Below, in pieces: positions 18,301 to 27,231 of a DNA stretch of 64,000 bases; positions within the stretch are counted from its first letter, which is position 1, and the number at the start of each line of letters is the position of its first letter. The position numbers and the translations under genes were made by a program. The notes beneath the pieces are model-generated. The model did not search any database. It was given only the letters and a program-made list of their open reading frames with translations, and was not told the origin of the DNA. This DNA is from Pedobacter psychrotolerans. GTDB taxonomy: Bacteria; Bacteroidota; Bacteroidia; Sphingobacteriales; Sphingobacteriaceae. The stretch lies in contig NZ_SLWO01000008.1 in NCBI RefSeq assembly GCF_004340665.1, forward strand, positions 184,883 through 248,882. Reading direction: 5' to 3'.

Positions 18301-18921
18301 ACTCTCTAACGTTTTTAAGTTCTTTTCGATTTCAAACAGCAAATCTTCCACGCGTTCCAAATCAGTTTCAGTATCTTTTAATTTATTGAAAGTTTGCTTC
18401 TTACGTAACTTGTATTTGGAAATGCCAGATGCCTCTTCGAATAAAGATCTGCGGCTATGCTCCTTATTGGTAATGATCTCATCAACCATTTTCAACTCAA
18501 TAATCGAATAGCTGTCTGATCCGATTCCCGTATCCAGAAATAAATCCGTAATATCTTTTAAACGGCATTGAACATCATTTAGCCGATATTCACTATCTCC
18601 ATTTCGATATAATTTTCGGGTAACGGTAACTTGCGAATAAGCCGTTGGGAGGATATTTTTTGTATTGTCAAAGCTTAATGAAACTTCAGCCAATTGTGCC
18701 TGTTTACGATTTTTTGTTCCATTAAAGATGATGTTTTCCATCTTTTCGGAGCGTAAAGCTTTAGTACTTTGCTCGCCTAAAACCCAGCGCATGGCATCAA
18801 TTACGTTGGATTTTCCACAACCATTCGGGCCTACAATAGCCGTAACCCCCTCATTAAAATTGATGGTCACTTTGTCGCCAAAGCTCTTGAAACCTTTAAT
18901 TTCTAACCTAGTAAGTTGCAT
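15382..18921 (-). CDS. smc: chromosome segregation protein SMC
   Basis: ATPase that folds and segregates chromosomes, working as a dimer with ScpA and ScpB. 1179 residues, full length. Seen: KGFKSFGDKVTINF, Walker A GPNGCGKSN (about 32-40), the R-loop and MRWVLGEQ; two very long coiled coils (about 170-500 and 680-1010); a hinge with GYPESIRFL and SRGRANFFVL; then the signature LSGGEKTLTATALLF and Walker B FCIFDEVDAPLDD. Nothing looks broken. Neighbouring genes are separately transcribed. Confidence 0.97.
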   Translation of the reverse strand: MQLTRLEIKGFKSFGDKVTINFNEGVTAIVGPNGCGKSNVIDAMRWVLGEQSTKALRSEKMENIIFNGTKNRKQAQLAEVSLSFDNTKNILPTAYSQVTVTRKLYRNGDSEYRLNDVQCRLKDITDLFLDTGIGSDSYSIIELKMVDEIITNKEHSRRSLFEEASGISKYKLRKKQTFNKLKDTETDLERVEDLLFEIEKNLKTLESQAKKAERYYKLKEQYRELSIQLATHRIAFFRTDLDALESQEQNQQVSRSELSTKIDQQEAELQKLKLGSINQEKNLSIQQKATNELISKIRAYESEKKVKNEQMRFLQEKETRLAGELEKDKNQLNHIKYNIKRLNEEVLIETEVFNRLEADLKSLKLTLDTLREQQQTEKNRTDRLIKSLGELQNQVYQSQKEIDILNIQKDALVQETNRNEGDAETKTLELKAFDHALAELDIQISEKQRNIKQFKEAEEILKEKLAASEITLASNKEKLTAENRKKDAKQNEYNLTKSLVDSLEGYPESIRFLKKNNSFSKNALLLSDILFCDEDYRIAIENYLEPVMNHYVVDEYIDAVQAINLLTDSSRGRANFFVLENVPDKNPVFTPHEGLVPALSVIDVDKKYQKLCNLLLQNVYLAVSEQEQIFRESSAESLTILAKNGKYAQSRFTLSGGSVGLFEGKRIGRVKNLENLAKEIKASESLINRYTEVINAETNQIFNLKEASKLNEINTLQQELNRFSNEQISVQTRRDQYQEFITTSENRKTDIAQKIASIEKSLEEKLPALVELQQKQQQEHLNLQEQQLNYQELADQVNESASKYNQDNIRFHQQQNKLAGLEKDLDYRFVQEEALDKRIAQNDQELQETLAQITATLQHTDLSDDTLLEMYQQREDMEKGLADVEKEYFESKGTINNLEGNITVIRKNREETDFLLTEIKDKKNTLKIDLNSLKERLAVEFNIDINDLLETETAVETLESEFEIRQKVEKMKRQLDEFGAINSMAMEAFKEMEERYVFIQDQKRDLNTAKTDLLQTIKEIDDTAKEKFMQAFTKAREHFIVVFRSLFNEEDSCDLILSDINNPLEADIDIIARPKGKRPLSINQLSGGEKTLTATALLFSLYLLKPAPFCIFDEVDAPLDDTNIDKFNNIIRKFSDQSQFIIVSHNKRTIASTDIIYGVTMVEQGVSRVVAVDLREVAA

Positions 18922-19004
18922 GGTTTTGAATCGGGCGAACCGTATTCAATAATAAGGATAATTTTGGGGTTTTTCAAGGCATGACTTAGATTTAACTGCA
19001 ATTA

Positions 19005-19132
19005 AGCCTCACCCTATGAAAGATAGATGGTAGGCATATGTTGTAGGTGCCCTCTCCGGGGGAGAGGGTTTTAAGGTGAAGTGGTTTGAACTCAAGAAGC
19101 CCAAAATGCAGTAACGCTGACGGCGTGAGGCT
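19005..19132. repeat. 128-bp MITE-like element with terminal inverted repeats
   Basis: AGCCTCAC at 19005-19012 is mirrored exactly by GTGAGGCT at 19125-19132. Inside lies a perfect 8-bp hairpin (CCCTCTCC at 19050-19057, GGAGAGGG at 19061-19068, 3-nt loop). It fills most of the gap between uvrD and smc. No coding capacity. Terminal repeats plus an inner hairpin suggest a dispersed small mobile or palindromic element; no target duplication was identified. Confidence 0.55.
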
Positions 19133-19141
19133 CTCTCTTTT

Positions 19142-21481
19142 TTACCTCACTATCATCAATTTGGCAAACTTCAGCAACAATTGCTTATTACCCAATCCCT
19201 GAAAAAATACGGTAGCTTTCACATCAGGTAAAGCGCCTTCCAGGCTGATAATTTTGCCGAAACCAAATTTTTCATGTTCTACCTCCATACCACCTTGAAA
19301 TTCATGTGGTTGAGAGGGAGTAAATCCAGGTGTTGGTACGTGGGCTTTAGCCAATAGCGATGTCGTTTTTGGACGAGGCGGTGGGGCAGAGGTAGTACTT
19401 GCAGGCTTTGGTTTACTGTAGAAATCACGCGGTTGAGAAGTCCAGGTTTTACGCTCATCATCAAAATTACCTTCCAAGACATTGCTTTTGGCAGGTTTAA
19501 CATCCAATTCCAAAAATCTTGGATTAATTTCATTGATAAAACGACTTGGTTCACAATTGGTCAATGTTCCCCAACGATATCGGGATGTTGCATAAGTGAT
19601 GGTCAGTTTTACCTCTGCACGTGTAATGGCTACATAAAATAAGCGTCGCTCTTCTTCCAGATCGGAGCGGGAGTTTACCGACATTTGAGATGGGAAAAGG
19701 TTTTCCTCCAAACCAACAATAAATACGTTTTTAAACTCCAGACCTTTTGCCGAGTGAATCGTCATTAATGAAACAGTGTCCTTGTTTTTATCGCCGTCTT
19801 TATCATCATTGGTTAAGAGTGCCACGTCCTGCATAAAAATATCCAGACCTTTTTCTTCTATATCTTCACGTTCAGCAAACTCTTTTATACCATTCAACAA
19901 CTCCTGGATGTTCTCATATCTGGAGCGGCCTTCTACACTATCATCCGTATACAGTTCTTTTAAAATTCCGGCATGTTGCGCAATAAACAAGGCAGAATCA
20001 TAAGCATCTAACTTTTTAGCTTCAGCCTGAAAGCTTTGAATCATCATAGAAAAATCATTCAGCTGGTTGGCTAAACGTCCATCTACGTATTGATGTGCAT
20101 TGGAAATGACATCCCACATCGTAATATTATTCTGAGCGGCGGCTACAATAATTTTATCAATAGAGGTATCTCCAATTCCACGTTTTGGATAGTTGATTAC
20201 CCTTTTAATGGCTTCTTCATCTTTTGGATTAAAGGTTAAACGGAAGTAAGCAATTAAATCTTTAACTTCTTTACGTTGGTAGAAAGACTGTCCACCATAA
20301 ATTTTATATGGAATATTTAGCTTACGTAAACCTTCCTCCATCGCCCTGCTCTGCGCATTCGTACGGTATAAAATGGCAAAATCACTATGTTTATAGCCTT
20401 TTAAACCGCGTTCCTGGATGATGGATTCTGCCACCAGTTTACCTTCTTCATTATCTGTAAAAGCACGGGAAACTTTAATCCTGTCGCCTTCAGCATTTTC
20501 GGAGAAAACATTTTTTTCTAGCTGATTTTTATTATTAGCGATGATACTACTCGCAGCATCAACTATATTTTGTGTAGAGCGGTAATTTTGTTCTAATTTA
20601 TAGACCTTTAAATCCGGATAATCGCGTTCAAAGTTTAAAATGTTCTGAATGTTTGCCCCACGAAAAGCATAAATACTCTGTGCATCATCACCAACCACAC
20701 AGATATTCTGATAAGCTGCGGCCAGTTTTTTTACAATGGTATATTGCGAAAAGTTTGTATCCTGGTACTCATCTACCATTAAATACCTGAACTTTTGCTG
20801 GTATTTATTTAAAACATCAGGATGTTCTTTTAAAAGAATATTAGTCTTAAAGAGTAAATCATCAAAATCCATGGCGCCGGCACGGAAACAACGCTTGGCA
20901 TATTGTTCATAAATCTGACCAATCAGCGGACGTTTATTTTGAATATCTTCTGCCTGAATCTGATCATTGGCTTGATATTCTCCCCATGAGATCAGGTTAT
21001 TTTTTGCTGAAGAAATTCTACCAAAAACGAAATTTGCGGCATATAATTTATCATCGAGCTGCATTTCTTTCAAAATGGCACGGATAACGCTTTTACTATC
21101 GTCCGTATCGTAAATGGTGAAATTACTTGGATAACCTATCTTTTCAGCCTCTACACGTAAAATCTTTGCAAAAACGGAGTGAAAAGTACCCATCCAGATG
21201 TTTTTCGCCTCAGTACCAACCACTTTACCAATCCGCTCACGCATATCTTTACTGGCTTTGTTGGTAAAGGTTAAAACCAGGATGTTAAAAGGATCGGTTC
21301 CGGTTTGGATCAAATGAGCAACCCTAAACGTAATCACTCTGGTTTTGCCCGATCCGGCACCAGCAACAATCATTACCGGTCCTTTCGTGTTCTCTACTGC
21401 TGCTCTTTGCTGGGGGTTTAATCCTTCTAAATAATTCAAATCGGCTCCTGTTTTTTGAAGTTCAAAAATAACAATTTTCAT
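19142..21481 (-). CDS. UvrD/PcrA-type SF1 DNA helicase
   Basis: ATP-dependent 3'-5' helicase for excision and mismatch repair and for clearing replication obstacles. 779 residues. Motifs in order: LNPQQRAAV (Q motif), VAGAGSGKTRV (Walker A, about 40-50), TFTNKASKDMRERI (Ia), MVDEYQDTNF (II), VVGDDAQSIYAFRGA (III), LEQNYRST (IV), MTIHSAKGLEF (V) and EERRLFYVAITRAE (VI). The end carries VEHEKFGFGKII, the PcrA-type C-terminal interaction module. PcrA and UvrD names are equally defensible. Confidence 0.95.
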   Translation of the reverse strand: MKIVIFELQKTGADLNYLEGLNPQQRAAVENTKGPVMIVAGAGSGKTRVITFRVAHLIQTGTDPFNILVLTFTNKASKDMRERIGKVVGTEAKNIWMGTFHSVFAKILRVEAEKIGYPSNFTIYDTDDSKSVIRAILKEMQLDDKLYAANFVFGRISSAKNNLISWGEYQANDQIQAEDIQNKRPLIGQIYEQYAKRCFRAGAMDFDDLLFKTNILLKEHPDVLNKYQQKFRYLMVDEYQDTNFSQYTIVKKLAAAYQNICVVGDDAQSIYAFRGANIQNILNFERDYPDLKVYKLEQNYRSTQNIVDAASSIIANNKNQLEKNVFSENAEGDRIKVSRAFTDNEEGKLVAESIIQERGLKGYKHSDFAILYRTNAQSRAMEEGLRKLNIPYKIYGGQSFYQRKEVKDLIAYFRLTFNPKDEEAIKRVINYPKRGIGDTSIDKIIVAAAQNNITMWDVISNAHQYVDGRLANQLNDFSMMIQSFQAEAKKLDAYDSALFIAQHAGILKELYTDDSVEGRSRYENIQELLNGIKEFAEREDIEEKGLDIFMQDVALLTNDDKDGDKNKDTVSLMTIHSAKGLEFKNVFIVGLEENLFPSQMSVNSRSDLEEERRLFYVAITRAEVKLTITYATSRYRWGTLTNCEPSRFINEINPRFLELDVKPAKSNVLEGNFDDERKTWTSQPRDFYSKPKPASTTSAPPPRPKTTSLLAKAHVPTPGFTPSQPHEFQGGMEVEHEKFGFGKIISLEGALPDVKATVFFQGLGNKQLLLKFAKLMIVR

Positions 21482-21886
21482 TTCTTTTTTTGGGAGGTGT
21501 TGGTAATTAGTTCATCATTTGCGTTTATGCACCATTTCAGTAGATTTTAGGATGAAATTTATTAATGTACTATATAAGGAAGGTAAGAAAATATAAGTTC
21601 ATAGATCTTATGTGTTAAAATAAATTGATAATAGTCCAGTTTTCATTATTAATTTACCATTTAAGGAATGTAAGAAAACATAAGCTCATGGGGCTTACAT
21701 GAATCTTATGTGTTAAAATAAATTGGATAATCATCCAGCTTTCTTCTAATAATGTACTAAATAAGTAATATAAGAAAATATAAGCTCATGAAGCTTATCT
21801 ATAATCTCATTTTACTTACTTTGTAAAATAAATTGTGACTAATAAATAAATTCTTATTTAGGAATAGAATTTGATATGCCTTCGTT
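21482..21886. repeat. three imperfect direct repeats in a 405-bp gap
   Basis: Three copies start with AATGTAC/AATTTAC at 21564, 21651 and 21751 (periods 87 and 100 bp). Each contains TAAGAAAATATAAG, a CTCATG/TTCATA core and, in the first two, CTTATGTGTTAAAATAAATTG. The middle copy has about 13 extra bases. The gap separates the divergent uvrD and DUF493 genes; no ORF is supported in it. Confidence 0.75.
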
Positions 21887-22210
21887 ATGGAAGATAAAAA
21901 AATAAATAAAGATATAGCTTATACGGATATCCCGGAGGGTTCGACTACAGATGCCTATGCGAATTTAAAAGAGAAATTAGAAAGTGTTGAGCAGTTTCCA
22001 GGCATATACAATTTTAAGTTTATTATTACCGGGGGATTAGACAAAATAGAGGAGTTGCGGAAGGTTTTACCTCAGGATGAGTTTATCGAACAGCCTTCTA
22101 AAACTGGTAAATATGTTTCCATTACAGTGAAGAAGCAAATGCAAAATGCTGATGAGGTTATTTCAATCTATAAACAAACAGCAACTATTAAAGGTATTAT
22201 GGTACTTTAA
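21887..22210 (+). CDS. DUF493 family protein (YbeD-like)
   Basis: 107-residue small cytosolic protein. Seen: a predicted ferredoxin-like alpha/beta fold with YANLKEKLESVEQFPGIYNF, KFIITGG, a KYVSITVKKQM strand and the closing YKQTATIKGIMVL. The core (FPxxYxFK, then GKYVSxTV) fits DUF493, a widespread family of unknown role possibly regulatory by small-molecule binding. Convergent with the SGNH hydrolase 35 bp away. Confidence 0.85.
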   Translation: MEDKKINKDIAYTDIPEGSTTDAYANLKEKLESVEQFPGIYNFKFIITGGLDKIEELRKVLPQDEFIEQPSKTGKYVSITVKKQMQNADEVISIYKQTATIKGIMVL

Positions 22211-22245
22211 AGATGTATTTTGGAAAAGTAGATGATCAGCAAAAT

Positions 22246-23220
22246 TTACCGCGCTACAATAAACTTTTTAGCCACATTATACTGACCTGAATCTGATGTG
22301 ATTTTGAAAAAATAAACACCCGGAACAAAAGAGGCAGTATTAATTTCAAGCGTATGCTTACCGGTGTTCAAATATTCATTTACAACCGTTTTAACCAGGC
22401 GACCCATTAAATCAAAAACCTGTAGGTTGATTTTATCGGTTTCAGGTAAAACAATATCTAAATAGGTTTGGGAAGCAGCTGGGTTCGGGTAGTTTTGGGT
22501 AACCACAAACATTAAAAACTTATCAAATATTGCCTTATTAATTGCATCAAATATCACATAACTGATCAGCCTATAGCCTCGTGCGTTCGGGTGAAAAGCA
22601 TCCTGATAAAGGGTGAAATCTCGTCTCATCGACGCGTTTATATCTGCCAGATAAATCTTGTATTCAGCTACTAAACGTCTGTAAATTGCATTTAAGGCTC
22701 TGATATTTGCATTTGTAGTAACTAAGGGTGAATTGTTCCTATCGTCTACATTTTGTAGTGTGCATAAAATTGGAACCAGTTTTTGCTTTAAGCTAATGGT
22801 TATTAACTGGCGCATGTTAGCCTCTGATTCTGCTAAACTTCCCTTTCCATTACTGATTGCAATTGCATCATTAATACCCATCGAAATTACAATAAAACCT
22901 GTACGGTCTTTAATTGCATTATCAATTCTGAGTAATCCTTGAAAGGTAGTCTGACCGCCAATACCTTGATTAGTAATGTCGACAACCTTATTAACGTAAC
23001 AGTTTTCAAAATTATTTTTAAGCATATTCTGAAAACCTACTCCACCAACCCCTTCAATTGTACTGGCACCAAAAGTTACAATATTGATACTATCTTTAGC
23101 ATAAAATTGGGCAGCTTCAGGGCAACTTACGCGAGACGGGGTTTGTGAATATACAACACCGGAGATACTTAAAGAAAAAATCAGCAGCAGAAAAGAAATT
23201 AATCTTGCGTTAAATTTCAT
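22246..23220 (-). CDS. SGNH/GDSL hydrolase with T9SS C-terminal sorting domain
   Basis: Secreted esterase/lipase-fold hydrolase. 324 residues: signal peptide MKFNARLISFLLLIFSL to about 25; SGNH domain with VTFGASTIEG (block I nucleophile Ser), NQGIGGQT (block II Gly), SMGINDAI (block III Asn) and DAFHPNARG (block V Asp/His); then about 80 C-terminal residues starting NYPNPAASQTYLDI and ending GVYFFKITSDSGQYNVAKKF, a type A T9SS domain. The protein should be exported by the type IX system and cleaved or anchored at the surface. Substrate not predictable. Confidence 0.9.
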   Translation of the reverse strand: MKFNARLISFLLLIFSLSISGVVYSQTPSRVSCPEAAQFYAKDSINIVTFGASTIEGVGGVGFQNMLKNNFENCYVNKVVDITNQGIGGQTTFQGLLRIDNAIKDRTGFIVISMGINDAIAISNGKGSLAESEANMRQLITISLKQKLVPILCTLQNVDDRNNSPLVTTNANIRALNAIYRRLVAEYKIYLADINASMRRDFTLYQDAFHPNARGYRLISYVIFDAINKAIFDKFLMFVVTQNYPNPAASQTYLDIVLPETDKINLQVFDLMGRLVKTVVNEYLNTGKHTLEINTASFVPGVYFFKITSDSGQYNVAKKFIVAR

Positions 23221-23448
23221 TACAAATGATCATTCTGGTTGATTTTAAAGATATCTATTAGGGCTGCAATTTACATAAAAATGAATTAAAACGATTTATG
23301 AATGTAAAATTTTTAAGGGTGGATAAATCTAATCTTCTACCTGTTTAAGTTAACTCCTAAATGACTAAAAATGTAGTCCTTATCTTATCAATTTAGATAA
23401 AGCTTTTAGCCCAATTTTTATTTGAATATGCCTTTTATGTTAAAACCT

Positions 23449-23456
23449 TATATTTG
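23449..23456 (+). promoter_or_regulatory. putative -7 element for the M20 dipeptidase
   Basis: TATATTTG matches TAnnTTTG 17 bp before the ATG at 23474. A TTTG lies about 24 bp further upstream, longer than the usual 19-21 bp spacing, so the -33 box is uncertain. Confidence 0.4.
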
Positions 23457-23473
23457 CCCAAATTAATTTTGTT

Positions 23474-24844
23474 ATGCAAGAGATTAAAAATTATGTAGAA
23501 ACGCACAAACAACGCTTTTTAGATGAGTTGTTTGAATTGTTGCGTTTCCCATCGGTAAGTGCCGACCCAAAATATAAAGGTGATGTTTTAAAAACTGCCG
23601 ATTATGTAGCTCAGAAACTAAAAGATGCAGGTGCAGAAAATGTAGAAATTTGTGCTACAGCAGGTTATCCGATAGTATATGGCGAAAAAATAATTGATTC
23701 TTCATTGCCTACTGTTTTAATTTATGGTCATTATGATGTACAACCAGCAGATCCTTTAGAACTTTGGCATACACCACCGTTTGAACCAACCATTCGTGAT
23801 GGCAAAATTTATGCTCGTGGTGCCTGCGATGATAAGGGCCAATTCTATATGCATGTGAAAGCTTTTGAATTAATGATGGAAACCAATACGCTGGCCTGCA
23901 ATGTTAAATTTATGATTGAAGGTGAAGAAGAAGTTGGTTCTGCAAACCTTGGTATTTTTGTTAAAGAAAATGCAGATCGTTTAAAAGCAGATGTCGTTTT
24001 AATTTCTGATACGTCAATGATCAGCATGGAACACCCTTCTATTGAAACTGGTTTGCGTGGTTTGGCTTACATGGAAGTGGAAGTAGTTGGTCCGAATAGA
24101 GATTTACACTCAGGTGTTTACGGTGGTGCAGTAGCCAACCCGGCAACTATTCTTTGTAAAATGATTGCTTCCTTGCATGATGAAAATAATCACATCACCA
24201 TTCCTGCATTCTATGATCAGGTGGTAGAGTTGACAGCTGAAGAAAAGCAAGCTTTAAATTCAGCACCGTACGATGAAGCAGAGTATACAAAGGATCTTGA
24301 TATTGCAGAAGTTTGGGGTGAAAAAGGCTATTCTACTTTAGAACGGACAGGCACACGCCCAACGTTAGAAGTAAATGGAATTTGGAGTGGTTATATTGGT
24401 GAAGGTGCAAAAACAGTGTTACCGAGCAAGGCCAATGCTAAAATTTCTATGCGTTTGGTACCTAATCAAAGTTCAGAAGAGATAGCAGAAATTTTTACTA
24501 AACACTTTGAAAGCATTGCCCCTAAAAATGTAAAGGTTAAGGTTACGCCTCATCATGGTGGCGAACCTGTTGTTACGCCAACGGATAGCATAGCTTATCA
24601 GGCTGCTGAAAAAGCAATAGAAGATAGCTTTGGTAAAAAGGCCATTCCAACACGTGGTGGAGGAAGTATTCCAATTGTTGCCTTATTTGAAGATGTATTG
24701 GGTATTAAATCGGTACTTTTTGGCTTTGGCTTGGACAGCGATGCATTACACTCTCCAAATGAAAAGTATGATATTTATAACTACTATAAAGGTATAGAGA
24801 CGCTTCCCTTATTTCACAAATATTTTGCTGAATTAAGTAAATAA
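23474..24844 (+). CDS. M20 family dipeptidase
   Basis: Cytosolic two-metal peptidase of the carnosinase-like M20 group. 456 residues. Metal ligands and base are visible: YGHYDVQPAD (His, Asp), GACDDKGQFYMH (bridging Asp), EGEEEVGSAN (catalytic Glu and ligand Glu), VLISDTSM (Asp) and the final His in DALHSPNEKYDI. The dimerisation lid holds LHSGVYGGAVANP, and GGSIPIVALFED lies near the end. Length and motif order fit dipeptidases acting on L-aminoacyl-X dipeptides. Followed by a strong terminator. Confidence 0.93.
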   Translation: MQEIKNYVETHKQRFLDELFELLRFPSVSADPKYKGDVLKTADYVAQKLKDAGAENVEICATAGYPIVYGEKIIDSSLPTVLIYGHYDVQPADPLELWHTPPFEPTIRDGKIYARGACDDKGQFYMHVKAFELMMETNTLACNVKFMIEGEEEVGSANLGIFVKENADRLKADVVLISDTSMISMEHPSIETGLRGLAYMEVEVVGPNRDLHSGVYGGAVANPATILCKMIASLHDENNHITIPAFYDQVVELTAEEKQALNSAPYDEAEYTKDLDIAEVWGEKGYSTLERTGTRPTLEVNGIWSGYIGEGAKTVLPSKANAKISMRLVPNQSSEEIAEIFTKHFESIAPKNVKVKVTPHHGGEPVVTPTDSIAYQAAEKAIEDSFGKKAIPTRGGGSIPIVALFEDVLGIKSVLFGFGLDSDALHSPNEKYDIYNYYKGIETLPLFHKYFAELSK

Positions 24845-24862
24845 TTTTTTTTAATAGATTTG

Positions 24863-24911
24863 GAGGTAGCGGCCATTCATAAACTGAATGATTTCTACCT
24901 CTTTTTTTTTT
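24863..24911 (+). terminator. terminator after M20 dipeptidase
   Basis: GAGGTAG (24863-24869) pairs with CTACCTC (24895-24901), with an inner CATTCA/TGAATG stem, followed by ten T's. A classic intrinsic terminator beginning 18 bp after the stop codon. Confidence 0.85.
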
Positions 24912-24984
24912 ACTCGCTGTGAGTATCAAACTAAAATATTTTAACTTTAATCATTTCCAAATAAATATTTTTTACATTGTACCC

Positions 24985-25965
24985 ATGAAATATTCAATCT
25001 CATCTCTTTTACTTTTAGCAGGCTTTGCTTCTTTTGCTCAATCTACTAAAACGATTAAGCAATCCGGTAATCCAATTTTTAAGGGTTGGTATGCAGATCC
25101 TGATGCCACTATTTTCAATAATAAATATTGGGTATATCCAACTTATTCTGCTAAGTATAAAGAGCAGGTTTTTATGGATGCATTTTCATCAGATGACTTG
25201 ATCACCTGGAAAAAACATGATCATATTTTAGATACTTCAGCAGTTAAATGGGCGAACAAAGCCATGTGGGCACCAGCTATCGTTCAAAAAGATAAAAAAT
25301 ACTATTTGTTTTTTGGAGCCAATGATATCCAGAGCGATCAGGAAATTGGAGGTATTGGCGTAGCCGTAGCAGATCGGCCGGAAGGACCATACAAAGATCA
25401 TCTTGGAAAACCTTTAGTAGATAAATTTCATAATGGCGCACAACCCATAGATCAATTCGTTTTCAAAGATAAAGACGGCCAGTATTACCTGATATATGGT
25501 GGCTGGAAACACTGTAATATTGCTAAACTCAATAAAGATTTTAGTGGCTTCCTACCATTTGAAGATGGAAAAATTTTTAAAGAAATTACGCCAGACAACT
25601 ATGTTGAAGGACCATATATGTTCATCAGAAATGGAAAGTATTATTTCATGTGGAGTGAAGGTGGATGGACTGGCCCCGATTATTCTGTAGCTTATGCAGT
25701 AGGTGATTCCCCTTTCGGACCGTTTAAAAGAATTGGCAAAATATTAAAACAAGATCCATCAATTGCAACAGGAGCCGGGCATCATTCTGTTATTATTAAT
25801 GAGAAAAAGGGTACTTATCATATTGTTTATCACCGTCGCCCATTAACAGAAACTGATGGAAACCATCGTGTTACCTGTATAGACGAGATGAAATTTGATG
25901 CCAACGGAATGATTTTACCTGTTGTAATTACCAACGAAGGGGTAAAGGCTCAAAAAGTAAAATAA
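24985..25965 (+). CDS. secreted glycoside hydrolase family 43-like protein
   Basis: Secreted five-bladed-propeller hydrolase, likely acting on arabinose-, xylose- or galactose-containing glycans. Start set at the ATG at 24985, giving MKYSISSLLLLAGFASFAQ, a signal peptide; the 22 upstream codons are not plausible. 326 residues with GH43 hallmarks: GWYADPDATIF (catalytic base Asp), KAMWAPAIVQKDKKYYLFFG, PIDQFVFKDKDGQYYLIYGG (pKa-modulating Asp), NYVEGPYMFIRNGKYYFMWS (acid Glu) and GAGHHSVI. Exact activity unknown. Confidence 0.88.
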   Translation: MKYSISSLLLLAGFASFAQSTKTIKQSGNPIFKGWYADPDATIFNNKYWVYPTYSAKYKEQVFMDAFSSDDLITWKKHDHILDTSAVKWANKAMWAPAIVQKDKKYYLFFGANDIQSDQEIGGIGVAVADRPEGPYKDHLGKPLVDKFHNGAQPIDQFVFKDKDGQYYLIYGGWKHCNIAKLNKDFSGFLPFEDGKIFKEITPDNYVEGPYMFIRNGKYYFMWSEGGWTGPDYSVAYAVGDSPFGPFKRIGKILKQDPSIATGAGHHSVIINEKKGTYHIVYHRRPLTETDGNHRVTCIDEMKFDANGMILPVVITNEGVKAQKVK

Positions 25966-25972
25966 GTTTTGG

Positions 25973-26004
25973 TTTCATATTCAGCTTTAAAGCTGAATAT
26001 GAAA
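25973..26004. terminator. perfect 32-bp palindrome, bidirectional terminator
   Basis: The sequence 25973-26004 is its own reverse complement over all 32 bases (centre between 25988 and 25989), with T/A-rich flanks. It fills the gap between the convergent GH43-like and MFS genes and abuts the MFS stop codon, so it probably ends both transcripts. Confidence 0.8.
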
Positions 26005-27231
26005 TTAATTTGCTTCGAGAACAGCTTTCTCCTGTTTTTTATCAAGCAAGCTAAAACCATAAGCGCATAACAGCAATATGCAAGCTAATCCGAACCAGAG
26101 CCAGTTATAGCCCAAATGTCTGGCAATGAAAAACCCACCCAAAGGGCCAATAACCTGGGCGCAAGACCAGCTTAATGTATAGCCCGCCGCATATAGTCCA
26201 CGATTATGCTCGTTACTCCGGCTAATTACAACAGTATTGATAAATGGTAAAACGAACATTTCACCAATGGTGAATGTAATAATGGTTAATACTGCCGTGA
26301 TGATATGAAAAACAATCGGAGCACTTAATAATAAATAAGATACAGCAAAGAAAATGGAACCGACGATGATGAAAAACATGGGCGATCTTTTTTTCTCTAT
26401 TTTATTAATCATGATCATTTCGAACAATGCTATAATTGCACCGTTTAATCCGATAATAATGCCAATGGCAAATTCATCAATATGCCATTCCTCTTTAAAA
26501 AATACGGGAACAACCCTGAACATGAGAAATGCACAGGTGATGAAAAGAGTGGTAAGCAAAATAAATTTAACGTAAAAAGCATCCTGCCAAGGTTTTATAA
26601 TCACCATATTAATTCGGTTTTCTTTCGCCTTTTTCCTAAAATCCTGCACTTTAGGAAGTAAAGCCATAATGGCTACGCCAACCAAAATGCTCACCGATCC
26701 TTCTACGATAAAAAGTAGTTTGTAATTGATGGAGGCAATAATACCCGCCATACTAATTCCTACTGACCAACCAATATTTACGGCTAATCTGTTTAATGAG
26801 TAGGAACGAGTGATGGTATCTTTTTTTGCATAGTGCGCCACTGCTGTAAAATTTGCAGGTCTGAATGCTTCAGAGAAAAAACTAATCACAACAGCCAAAA
26901 TACAAAGTGTAGAAAAGTGCGTAATGGTTGAGAATACGATAAAAAGCAGTCCGCCGATAATTGATGATAAAATTTGTACAGGTCTGAAACCAATTATATC
27001 CGTTAATTTTCCGCCTGTTGCCGAACCTAAAATAGAACCAACACCAAAAAGTGTGATGATTAGACCTGCATCCATCTCTGTTCTATGCAAACTCTGAGTG
27101 ACATATAATCCCATAAAAGGTACGGCCATGCTACCACAACGATTAAACATCATGACAATACTTAGCAACCAGGTTTCACGGCTTAGTCCATTAAAAGATG
27201 ATTTATAGGTATTTAAGATCAGTTTGAGCAT
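26005..27231 (-). CDS. MFS transporter
   Basis: About 408 residues with twelve predicted helices. Seen: LSIVMMFNRCGSMAVPFMGLYVT (first helix), and between helices 2 and 3 GSATGGKLTDIIGFRPV, a variant of the family's GxxxDxxGRR loop A. A cytosolic loop rich in Lys/Arg (KVQDFRKKAKENR) splits the two halves. Likely a drug or metabolite exporter of the YdeR/MdtH-like type; substrate unknown. Start set at the ATG at 27231; an in-frame GTG six codons earlier adds MRWKNN and is less likely. Confidence 0.88.
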   Translation of the reverse strand: MLKLILNTYKSSFNGLSRETWLLSIVMMFNRCGSMAVPFMGLYVTQSLHRTEMDAGLIITLFGVGSILGSATGGKLTDIIGFRPVQILSSIIGGLLFIVFSTITHFSTLCILAVVISFFSEAFRPANFTAVAHYAKKDTITRSYSLNRLAVNIGWSVGISMAGIIASINYKLLFIVEGSVSILVGVAIMALLPKVQDFRKKAKENRINMVIIKPWQDAFYVKFILLTTLFITCAFLMFRVVPVFFKEEWHIDEFAIGIIIGLNGAIIALFEMIMINKIEKKRSPMFFIIVGSIFFAVSYLLLSAPIVFHIITAVLTIITFTIGEMFVLPFINTVVISRSNEHNRGLYAAGYTLSWSCAQVIGPLGGFFIARHLGYNWLWFGLACILLLCAYGFSLLDKKQEKAVLEAN

